From NCBI GenBank assembly GCA_013396525.1, contig VWYX01000380.1, forward strand, positions 246,788 through 310,787: a stretch of DNA of 64,000 nucleotides, in the 5' to 3' direction. Position numbers and translations under genes: made by a program. Position 1 is the first letter of the stretch, and each line of letters begins with the position of its first letter. Below, piece after piece: positions 24,101 through 35,300 of the stretch. Under the pieces are notes generated by a model that was given only the letters and a program-made list of their open reading frames with translations, was not told the origin of the DNA and searched no databases. The DNA comes from Chaetorhynchus papuensis. Lineage: Eukaryota > Chordata > Aves > Passeriformes > Rhipiduridae.

Positions 24101-27100
24101 ACTGAAAACGTAATTTCCAGCAGGTGACAATGGCGGACGACAACTTGAAGGACTCTTACAATCTACTGTAGAGGCCTTCATCCCTCCACTGAGTGCTGCA
24201 AACATGTTCTCTTCTAGGAAATCAAAATCTTAGCAAACATCAAGTATCCTTTCTAATCTCTTCTCATAAGCAGATGAGAAAGGGGAATCTCCGGTAACCT
24301 GATGGAGTGAGCAAAATTGTATTTCCGGAGGATGAGCAGAGTGACAAGACAAAGGCTTGTGTGACTCACGGCTCTGAACTGTGGTCTCCATTAGTGATGC
24401 CACCACTCACAGCCTGGCCAGTTGCTGGGGTTCACTGAGCATGTGTAGGGACCACACTCCCACCTCTCCCCAGGTGTCCTAATGCTCTAATGGCAGCTGT
24501 GCCTGCTCAGGCTACCCCACTTCTGTACAAACAGGCAGGTCGAAGGGCTTTGGGCTTTTCACAGCTGGAACTTTACCACCAGTGGCAGTAATTAAGTATT
24601 TACTATGGAAAAATAGCTTGTATACCCCTAATGGCTGATTGTCCCCTCTTTCACGGTGGTGATTCTCTTAACGGTGGAACTGCTGCAGACAGCTCTGGAT
24701 GGCTCCACACGGTCTGCTCCTCTTGTCTTCCAGGTCCCCTTTAAAGCTGGTTTAAACCAGGTGGCTTACAGCTATTCATCTGGCCTCTGTCATGACCTCC
24801 CCAGCGAGTTCTCTTGTAGACCTGAAAACCCAGGATAAATCCATTCCCTCCTCCCTGCCCACCTCTGTCAGTGAGCCTGGTGGCATCTTGCTCTGTGGTG
24901 GGTCCATAGTCACCTTTGGGCTTTTTCTTTGCCACACTGCTGCAGTAAATCCAATCCATCTGCACATCATTACCCTTCTGTTTTCTTCTTTGCTGCTCTC
25001 TGCCTGCTAACACATCCTTAGGTCCAGTGACCTTCAGCACAAGAAGAATCCTCCTTAAGCCCTTATCCCAAAAGTGACAACTCCTGCTATTAAATAACAA
25101 TCATATAGTAATAATGACCAGAAGGCTGGCAGGGACTTCAGGAGATCTCTGAAGCTATCCCCCCCTCTCCAAGGTGGAGTCACCCAGGAGCAGAGCATGA
25201 CGTGGGCGTTAAATGCTTCCAGCGACTGGGATGCCGCAGCCTCCCCAGCAGCCCCCTGCGGCCCAGGAGACCGTCCTGGAGAAAAAGCACTTTCTTGAGC
25301 AGAGCACAAATCCTTCCTCCTGCAAATAAGGCTGGTGATTATTTGTCCTTCTTCTGGTGGCTCTGGAGTAGAACTGATCACTGTCTGCTTTATAGAACCT
25401 TTTATATAATAACAAAACAGTTTTTAGAGTAACTGAGAAAGAGGCGTTTGCTCACTTGCAAAGTCAGGAAATTCCCTGCCAATGGACATTCTTTGTCGGG
25501 GATCCTTTGCCAGCATAGGCTGCGCACTAAGCCCCACAATCTGCATTTTCCTTTTGAATGACTCCCACAAAATAAACCAAATATCACATCCAAGGAGATT
25601 TATTACATCCCTTCCAAGGGCAAAGCATTCCTCAGCTACATTCCACTTCTGTCTTTTGTGCTTAGGAAAGGGGAAAAAAATCGCTGTGATGCCTCTGGAT
25701 CCCACCCCTCCAGGGCTTCTGTCGTTAATAAAGTTGAGCAGCTGGAGCCAGATTTGTCAGACTAGTCCTGAATGGCTGGCTCGCTCCTGCTGCAAGAGCA
25801 GCACCATCAGAGCAGCGCTAGGATTCCTGCTTCTGCTGGAAGACTAATAAGTCGTGGCACCACGTTTCCTCAGTAAAACCACCTTCTGTTGTTCCCAGTG
25901 ACACCCTATCCCCGTGGCAGCAGCTTGCCAGAGTGGATCTTCTTGCTTCCTAGCTGTTTTGCTTTCTCCTCTCTCTGCATGATGCAAGAGTTTGCAATGC
26001 TTTTTGGGAGCTCAGATGCGCTTTCAGAGACTCTGCTTGAAGCGATTGCTCTCTCCAGGCTTTGCAGTGAAGCTTTTATCCAGATGTGTAAATGAGGATA
26101 TGTATAGAGGGAGGGCAAGGAGGTGAAACCTCTGTTGTGTTATCTGAGCTTAATTAAGTTTCTCCCCTAGGCAGTTGCTAATTGATTGACCCCAGGACTG
26201 TACAGGGGAGCAAATTTACCAGAGCTCATTAAAAGAGCAGAGTTCGGAATTTGAATTTTTTTATTTTATAGATGAATACCTTTGACTGATGTCTTGCTGA
26301 CTGATATTCGTGAAACAAACTCTATTCAGCAAATGTTGGTAGGTGGATTTAGCTTTTTAAAACCAATTGAGAGAAGTGGTGAGTACACAGATCCCTGTTC
26401 ATCATCACTGTGTCACTTGCCAGCATTTATAGATATCACTTAACTGGAGCTCTGATACTGCTTTCTGCCTCAGCCAAGGCTGTGCTAACCAGCTTATTGT
26501 CTCTTCCAGCAGGTATCAAGTCGATTTCAATTTCACAGGCTTCAAAAGCTTTTCACAAAATTGACCAAAAAACCCTTCCCCAAACCAAAAATCAGTATAC
26601 CCACCATAAAATGCAGCCACTGCAGGTGTGGGTGAAGCCAGCTGTGCAGTAGCACAGGACAACACCCTAGTGCAATAGTGTAGTAAGTGGAGAGGGGAAA
26701 AAGATGCTGTGTCCAAGGGGAGCTGCAGGAAGAACAAAGGGAAGAGGATTGTCTTCTCCCAAACAACTGGAACATGGACTTTACCAAAAATTCAGAGATC
26801 ATTTCCAATCTGATGGTGTTCACATCTGTCTTACGCAATGGAACTCCCAAGCAGAGCGGGAGTCACCAACATGACAGTTGCCTTCTTCTCAAATACCTCA
26901 GGGCACTGTTTGCAGGCCTCCTCTCCAAGTGGGTAAGGTTTAACACAAAGGGAGCTCATCCTGTCAGGACTGAGACGTAGCCAGTGTGCGGAAAAGGCTA
27001 CAGAAAATAAGGTATGCAAAACAGTGTGGAACAGATAATGCACACCTGAAGATGTGAAGGATGAAGGAGACCATTATGAGCATAATGGAAGAGCAGCCAC

Positions 27101-30100
27101 TGCCCAAGTGACAGGTGGCTATTAGAAGGCCAGCTTTCACAACCAGCCCAGCAAAAGCTCCTTATATCACTTGGAGCCAATTCACTGCAGCTCCAGTCAG
27201 CCTTAAGACCATTTCTGATGGGTTTTAAAGCTATTTATAGTGTGGAGGGGGAAGCCCTACTGTGTAGCAAACTGAAAAAGTAGTGTGCACATCATGGATG
27301 TGAGAAGTTGCAGCATATTTGAAGTTTATCCTGTCAGCCGGTGAGTTGCTTCCCTTTCTTCCCTTGCAAGGACAGACTGGTCCTTGCTTCAGCTCGTCAT
27401 CCTCATACAAGATGCTCATCTCTCCTGAAGAGATTTCATGCATTCTATGAAGGTTTTAAAAAATTTGATGGAACTGTCAGCTGAACAGCAACATGGACAG
27501 ATGACGCCTGTCCTACATGTGTTTCACTGTGAACACATCTCTGCAGTTATGATTGCCTACCCCTGTCCTAGGCTTGTTTGCCTCTAGGCCCTTCAGAGCC
27601 CTTCTGAGTTGCTTCTCTGTCTCTTCCGTTGGTAAAATGTTTAACATCTGTGAGCATTTACAGGAAAGTTCCAAGTTTCACGCCATATTTGAAAGCTGCT
27701 GGTTTGTTGGTTTCTGGTTTAGGTAGTGGCTCCAAGAATAAGTCCCTAGTTGTAGCTATGAGGAAGAGGGACTGTTACTGTCTCTGTAGTGAAATGACAT
27801 TTGTTGATAGGAAGAACTGACCTTCCAGGAAAAGATGTTGCTGAGGAAAGAGAGGAAGCCAATTGTCTTCTTCTTGGAGCACATGGATTTCCCCCTCCTG
27901 AGCGCACTTGTGACCCTCACAACTGTCTCCCCTACTGTTTGCTCTGTCTGCTTCTTTCTCTTTCTTCTTTTCCTCTCTCCCCAACCACACCCACTATTTA
28001 ACCATTTAGATATAAAAATAAAAAATAAGAAAACCACCCAACCCACTAGACAGAGGGTTTGCTATAGAAGGGTAATTTTAAAAGCAAGTCTTTGAGGTCA
28101 GTGTGTAATTGTACCATCGGGACTATGTGATCTGAGACAAAAATAGTCCACTGGGTATCTGGTCAAGAAGGAGAGGATAGCAGCCTGCAGTGAGGGAAGA
28201 GTGACTTACATGGGATTGACCAGGCAGCAAAAAACTAGGTAAAACTACTTGCTGGCACCAGAATTAATATTTGTGTAGAATACTGCAAAATATTCTGTCT
28301 GTGATGGGATCATTACAGCTGCTGCTCGGGTCACAGCCTCCCTTGGTCTGTGCCATGAGGCACTGAGTATTTCATGGAAATTTAATGGTCTTCCACAGAA
28401 ATAAAGGTACGATGTGAAGGATATTTATTATATTAACTTGCTCATGAGGAACATTTCTGGTTTGATGTGGAGTTTAGGGTGCTGAGGTTTTTTAACAGGT
28501 CTCCATTTTCAAACCCCTGCTTCAGGTACTTTATGAAAACCTGAATTCTGCAAAGGGTTCATAGGACTGTAAGCCATGCCCTTGGAAAAAAGAAGGATGT
28601 TTTCACCCCTATAAATATCAGTTCCTTTCTTTGCAGTTCCTTCTCAGTTATAAGTGACTGCAGTAAGTTATGTGGGCCATTCATATAATGTATTTTACCA
28701 CTATTTCCTTTAGTGCGTTTTAAAGGAAGAAGTGAGCCTGCTAAGTACCCAAATATCTCTGCTGTCTGCTAGCCCTGAGAGTACAATACAGGGGGTAGGA
28801 GGACCACACCACAGTGCTTTGTTTTGTTTATCATTCTGGCAGAGACAGTGGCAGCCCCCATCACTTGGAAATAATGATGCTAATTCTCATACTGGGGCAA
28901 AACACCAACTGTTTACAGAGAACCATGATTTTCCTGGCTTCAGAGGTGGCTTGGTGACACCAAGCAGACTTTCATCTCTGTCATTCCTAAGACTGAGTTA
29001 CTTTCACACTATCCCAGATAAAAGCACCATAAAAATCAGTTTTATTGTGAAAGAAGTTAAATTGAGAGGAGGGAGCACTCCTGTGCATTGATGCCAGTGG
29101 CTGGGGGCATAGAGCTTTACCTGAATTGATGCCACTTGTGTTTCCACTCCAAGGTGCCCAGCCATGAACTCTCCAAGATTTCACTGCAGTTCCGTATTTT
29201 CCTTTTTCAAACCACTGTCTGTACATGAAAGGATTTATTTTTAATCAGAGGCCAGTGCTGGTTGCAGGGGTCTTTACTTGGTGACCTTCAATTCTGTTTC
29301 TAGGAGGAGACAGTGGGTTTCAGTACCTTCTTGCTGTGGCTGTCTCTGGGCCAGCCTTTCCCAGAACAGATGCCACTGATTCAGGAGGTCTTGCTGCCTC
29401 CCCTTTATTTAAGTGCTGGTTACACAGCTCCGCCAGGATCCATTGCCGTTGTAAACCACGTTCAAGGGATAAGCAATTTGGGGTTTGGAGTCATTGTGGA
29501 CCAGCCCTGGAGACCTCATGCAATTGTTTTTCATCCCTCTTACGCTCACAGTTCTGCTAGATTAGTTACTGCACAATCCAGACACTTTCTGACTTGAATT
29601 TGAGTTGGGAAAGACGCACAAAACAAAGAAGTTTGTGTTGTAAATTAGATTTCTCAGATTTCAGTGATTTGTCATAGTAATGTGGCTCAATCTATGCAGT
29701 CATAGAAACATTTCACAAGTTCAAACTCTTCCAATGCTATTAACTTTCCCAGTGTGGCAGGGTGCGGTGACTGTAGGAGGTAAGGTTAATTTCAAATCAT
29801 CTGTGGTAGAAAAAAGACATGGCACCCCACATGGGGAAGCATTAAAGCTACAGAATGAGGATTAAGCTAGAATACATTCCCCAGGCCTAGAGATCTATTT
29901 GAGAAGATTGGATTCTTGGTTCAATTGTTTTGTGCCCCTGTACAAGTCCAACAGGGTATAGGCTGCCTCTTAGTGCAGCTCAGGTCAGTGGGACAGCACT
30001 CAAACACCTTCCTGTGTGCGTTGTGCTCGCCCACAAGCCAACCCAAAAACTGTAATTCAGAGCTCACTCAGTGGGGGTGATCTAAAAATAATAGTATTAA

Positions 30101-30344
30101 AACCAGTAAATGATGGTTTCCTAGGTTTGCCCACCTATGTTGGAGCCAGCGTGGTGTATTTTCAACCAGTTCCCTGAAACTGTCAGAAGCCACCTAGCAG
30201 CAAGGAAAGCAAGAAGCTTCCATGTTCCCAGGACTTCAGGTGCCCAGGCTTTGAGAAAACTGCTAAATGTTCTGAGATACTTGGAGAAAGAAAGATCTGG
30301 CAACACTGTTAGCCCTGTTTGCCACACAAACCAGAATCTCTCAT
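21170..30344. other. Noncoding stretch, no gene seen
   Basis: No exon or RNA gene recognised. A T-run lies at 23820-23841 and a pyrimidine tract at 27950-27985. The interval 25900-26260 has homeobox-type sites (CTTAATTAAG, CTAATTGATTGA) and looks calmer than its surroundings, so a conserved noncoding element is possible but unproven. Confidence 0.55.
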
Positions 30345-31321
30345 TTCTCTAGAATATCTTTTCCTAGAAAAACTGTCTGCTCGTGGCTTGGATGGGTGGT
30401 CTCTTCAATGGGTAAAAAACTGGCTGCATGGTCAGGTCCAGTTGTGGTGAATGGAGCTAAATCCATTTGGCAGCTGGTTGCTAGTGGTGTTCCCCAGGGC
30501 TCAGTTTTCGGGCTGGTCCTGTTTAACATCTTTATTGATGACTTGGACATTGGGATTGACAGCACCCTCAGTAAATTTGTAGACAACACTAAGTTGTGTA
30601 GGAGTGTTGATCTGCTCAGGGGTAGGAAGGCTCTGCAGAGGGATCTGGACAGGCTCAATCAATAGACTAAGGACAATTGCATGAGGTTCAATAAGGCAAA
30701 GTGCTGGGTCCTGCACTTGGGTTACAACGACCCCATGCAGCACTACAGGCTTGGGGAAGAGTGGCTGGAAAACTGCCCAGCAGAAAAGGACCTGGGAGTA
30801 CTGGTCAACAGTGGCTGAACATGAGCCAGTGTGTGTGTCCAGGTGGCCAAGAAGGCCAATGGCATCTGACCTGTATCAAGAATAGTGTGGCCAGCAGGGC
30901 CAGGGCAGTGATCACCCCCCTGTACTTGGCACTGGTGAGGTCACACCTCAAGTGCTACATTCAGTTTTGAGCCTCTCACTTTAAAAATGACATTGAGTTG
31001 CTGGAGCATGTCCAGATGGGGACGGATCTCTTCTACCATGCCTGCAGTGAAAGAACCAGAGGAAATGGCCTTGGGTTGAGACAGGGAAGATTCAGATTAA
31101 GTATTAGAAAAAAAGTTTTCACTGTTAGGGTAGTCAGACATTGGGATGGGTTGCCCAGGGAGGTGGTGAAATCACCATCCCTGAAGGTGTTTAAGAGCCA
31201 TCTGTATCTATGCTGGGTGATATGGTTTAGTGGTTTAAGGGTTACAGTGGTACTGCTGGTTGGATGTTTGGACTTGGTGATGTTAAAGGTCTCTTCCAAC
31301 TTTGATGATGGTATGATCAGT
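30345..31321 (+). mobile_element. CR1 LINE fragment, about 1 kb
   Basis: Plus-strand, 5'-truncated CR1. It begins within the RT gene (GATGGGTGGTCTCTTC ... TGGTGTTCCCCAGGG) and runs through the 3' region (TTTTCACTGTTAGGGTAGTC, GGTTGCCCAGGGAGGTGG, GGTCTCTTCCAACTTTGATG) to a degenerate 3' end near 31321. Small deletions and stops break the frame after 30665. Confidence 0.92.
30396..30665 (+). pseudogene. CR1 reverse-transcriptase fragment with lost catalytic Asp
   Basis: An 89-codon open piece of CR1 ORF2. It shows RT motif B (SGVPQGSV) and motif C as FVDNTKL. Active CR1 copies have an (F/Y)ADDTKL-type motif, so the second catalytic Asp is changed to Asn. A stop follows at 30663-30665. It is a remnant with no expected function. 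Confidence 0.88.
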
Positions 31322-31560
31322 GGATGTTAGAGATGCACAGATGCAGAGCCACAGGTAAGGAGTTCTTGAGCACTTCAAAGAGCCTCTTTCTCAGTGATGC
31401 TGCCTTTGGCCATGTTTCATTGCTTCATGTTTGGGGCTGCTGCTATACTCAAGGTCTTGATTAATCAAAAGCTGTTACAGGAAATGGCAGCACCAAAGGG
31501 ACCTTCTCAGTATGCCAAGGAGACACAGGTACTCAGGGACAGAGGACCCAGGATCTCTAC

Positions 31561-31587
31561 TGCCTTGCCTTGCCTTGCCTTGCCTTG
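31561..31587 (+). repeat. (TGCCT)5 microsatellite
   Basis: Five exact TGCCT units followed by TG. Confidence 0.95.
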
Positions 31588-32020
31588 GCTAATGTATCTA
31601 CCCCACAGTCAGCTACAGAAACCACGTCTCCCACTTCTGTTTCCTTGTTGGGCATCTCTCTAGCAAGCATGAGGGATTTTCTCAGTGGGGCTTACGGAAG
31701 GCACCTGATAATTTTTATTTCTTTATTTCAGATCTCAATCCATGCCTGAAGAGCATGCCACACTTCACAGCAGCTGTATGAGACTTGTTGATCCAGGTAG
31801 TCCCTCCCCTCCTTTTTGCAAGTTTAGAAAGTCACACTAGGGGCAAATTCATTCACCAGGGCTTCCCCCAAAATAGTTCTTGCTCAGCAAGAGGGAAGTT
31901 GGCTGGCCCAGAGGCTGGGAGAGCAGCAAGGCCAGCTCCCAAAAACAACTGCATGCCTAAGTGGCGTGGACAGTGCCAGCCTCACTCGGCTTTCCTGCAT
32001 CCAGCCGCAGCCCTGTGCAC

Positions 32021-32084
32021 CGCTTGGGCAGGGAGAGGAGGGCACGGGAGTTCGCTTGGGCAGGGAGAGGAGGGCAGGGGAGTT
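32021..32084 (+). repeat. 32-bp tandem duplication
   Basis: Two copies of a 32-bp unit starting CGCTTGGGCAGGGAGAGGAG. They differ only near GGGCACGGGAG versus GGGCAGGGGAG, so the duplication is recent. It lies 40 bp before the RFX-like motif. Confidence 0.95.
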
Positions 32085-32126
32085 CGCTGCCGAGAGTGAC
32101 ATGTCTGTGTGTGCCTGACAGCATCT

Positions 32127-32324
32127 GTTGCCATGGCAATGTGTATTTGAGCCTGAGCCGAGCTGCATCTTCCCTGAAGTTGTGAATTGAGCTTAGCTTT
32201 ATTTATTTAAAACCAACCATAATGAGTGAAAGAAAGACAAGAGACACATTACAAATCCCGTTGCACAGGACGTAGCCAAATGAGTCAGAGGCACTGCAGG
32301 CTTTAATCAGCCCACCTGACGTCA
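32127..32324. promoter_or_regulatory. Candidate enhancer: RFX, AP-1 and CRE motifs
   Basis: Within 200 bp: GTTGCCATGGCAAT at 32127-32140 (a nearly perfect palindromic RFX X-box), TGAGTCA at 32281-32287 (AP-1) and TGACGTCA at 32317-32324 (full CRE palindrome). It lies 7 kb upstream of the CREB3L1 start codon. CREB3-family factors bind CRE-like sites, so autoregulation is conceivable. Enhancer function is inferred from motif clustering only. Confidence 0.4.
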
Positions 32325-35300
32325 AACCTCTCCATCAGAGGCAAGTGCCGCCTGGAAATGTCAACATGCCCAAATGGAAAGGCCAGAAGGTAAATCTTTT
32401 CCTGTGCTCACTCACTGAGTAGGAAAGAACAATTAAAATTCAGCCAGTTCCCTAGACACATCTTAATAGCACTCTGATTGAACATTTTTCTCCTCCCGGT
32501 CCTCTCCCATCCCTGCTGTTAGCTGCCTGGGGACAAGGCCTATTGGTTTGAAGGATCTTTCTAATGTAGCATCAAACCCCAGATCCTGCAAGAACAAGGT
32601 GTTACCACCACCAACAAAAAAGGGCTCTGTAGGAAAATTTTGTCACTGAAGTGACCTCTCCCACAAACACTGCCTTTACCGTGCCACGATAGTGGTTCTC
32701 AGTTTCACACATGTGAATGCCCAGGGGTAAAAAGAGCACCTAAGCTTGGACTTATGCCACTTGTCAAGAGAAGGCTGGGATGAGGAAAAAAACCAGCAGG
32801 AATGAGACCATTTTTTTGCCAGAGGTGTCAGCCACCTGAGGGTAGGTCAACACCAACTCTGACAGATGCACCACAGCAATAGGAAACAGTCATGGGCTGT
32901 AACAGATGCATGACCTACTGGGAAGAAAAACCCTCTTGCATCTTTTCTAACAAAACTCAAACTTTGGGCCCCGGTGATACACACAAGGTGAGAAGAAGCC
33001 CCCAGCTTTGAATACCAGGAGCCTGTTCTTGGGTGTATATCCTAAGCTAGGTGTGCAAAAGGCAGAGGGGTCAGCCAAGGACACCTACAGCTTTATCTGT
33101 CCCTTTGACAAACATCAAGCTAGGAAGCCTAGGGAAACCATCCATTCCCAGCCCACTGGTGTTTGCCAGGGGTGACAAAGGGACACATGCAGACATTGGG
33201 GAAAACAAGCACCCAGAGAAGGAGGAAGGAAGGAAGAATGTAAATGCAAACCACACCACTTAAAAGCAGGGCAGCATTCCAGTTCCTCCAAAGTGCTCCC
33301 CACACCCAGCACTGTACAGCAGCCAACCTGGTGGGCTTCTGATCTTCCCAAATCACTTAACACTTCTCCTTTTTATTTTTGTCCTAAATGTGTTTTGCTT
33401 TGGTGGCTGATCCTGGCTACGTGCCTGAGACATTACACTAGGGTTGCTTTTCTCTAGGAGACGTCTGTAATGAAGGTTTCTTCCACCGTGTTCTCTTCCC
33501 CCTATAGTGAAAGTCTGTAATTACCACTGAGGGGTGAGGCAGACGGCACTGAAACAATGTCATTTGAACGGGGGTGAGACATGCCTGAATTGCTGGGTTG
33601 TGCTTTTCTCCTCACAGGATTTCTTGTGGATCTGGACCTTGCTTTTTAACCCTTGGCAGTACAGGAAGCATCATCCCCCCACTCCCCTGAGCAGCCTGTG
33701 TGTGCTGTATCTGCTTGATTCTGGCCAGGGCAGATTCTGTTGGATGTAGCCAAGATGCAAGTGTCCAACTTCTCCACCATGCTTGAGGGGTCAAGTGGCA
33801 CAAAACTGCATGGATTGCCCTCTAGTCATCATGTGGGTAACTGGGAGTTTGGAGTTGATTCTATATGGCACATGCAGTGTGTCAAAGCAGAGTTGTTGCC
33901 ATCCCTTGCCCTTACTCATCCAGTCCTGTTCCAGCAGCTCTTCAGCTGCCTCCTGTACCAAAGCCATTTGCTTCCCACTCCTTGATGCAAGGTGCCTTCT
34001 TGGGGTAAAATTCAGTCAGAGTGTGCAGCTCTTCATCCTTCCTAGGGAAAGATCTGAGTTGTAGGAAATGGTTATGAGAAATGTGGCAATACATCCCCTT
34101 AAGAATAACTCTTCAGGTTGTGTCCAGCCCTGTGAAGTCTGCTTGGGTCCCTTTTGCAAGCAGGTCTTGCAACCATGAAGGCTAGAAGCCTAGTAAATAA
34201 AAAGTAGTGCATAGGAAACAGAGGAAGCCACGTTCTTCTGCTGTCCTGCAGCTTCCTATTCACATAGTGTCTTCAAATGCTAACAAATTGCTGGAAGGAG
34301 ATGCCCTCATACTGAAGTTACTCTTCACCCAGTCAGCCTGAAAGTTGTCTGATTCTCCAGGGAGATTGCCAGCCTATGTTCTTTCTAAGGTATAGAGCAG
34401 GAAGGGAAGATTGCATGTGACAAGGCAAAGGAACATTCTTAGCCTGCCGTGAAGAAGTGAAGGAATTACAAAAAGAGTTTTCCTCCGGTATCAGTTACTT
34501 CCAAAGTGGTGAGTTTTCAGTTCTCATCTTTTGTTACGTACCCATTTACTTTTTGGGGACTTTGCTTTCTGACATACTGGCAGAAAGACATATAGCCACA
34601 GGCAGCTCAGCCACATTCCCAGGAGTCTAAAGGGGTTCTGTGAAGGGATGTTCCTAGGGTACAGTGTCTCGTATTCAAGGCTTTCCTCTTCCTAGGTCTT
34701 TCCTCCCTCCTTGCCTGTCACTCACTCCTTGTTTGCAAGGCTGATTTAAATCTATCCAAGGGCCCCGAGTTTACCTCAGAAAGAATAATAATTGCAGTGC
34801 TGAGCTCTGTGGCTTCCCTTTCATTCCCCACATAGCATTAGGGTGCTCACTGAAACCACAGCATTCATGGATCCTTGCCATATGCAAACATGCAATTAAT
34901 ATGCTCTTCACTTTCCCCTCTACTTCCTCAGCAAGATGGGGGGCGGAAAAGCACAAGTTGTGGTGCACATTTCCTTATGACACCCACATGTGTGTCTGCA
35001 CTTCTCTGCAGTGCTCCGGCATAGCTCACACCTACCTGGATTTGGCGGTCATTGATGAAATATATCTGCTTGCAGGCAGACATTTAATTTGATGTGCTGT
35101 GTATCCGCACACAAAGCAACATGCAGAACACAATTCATTCCCTCTTTTTAGTTGTGGCAGCAGATCTATGAACACTCTGATTTTGCAGGTGTTACACCCT
35201 TCTCTGTTTTTAGCAGGGAGCTGCAATGGGTATGATCTCTGTGCTGGCTCTCCTCCCTGTCCCACTACTGCTTGCTGGTGGTGGGAGCAGGTGTGCTGAG

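Noticed and set aside
26510..26575. Possible LINE trace (QASKAFHK-like reading)
   Set aside because: Too short and isolated; no neighbouring CR1 sequence in the right order.
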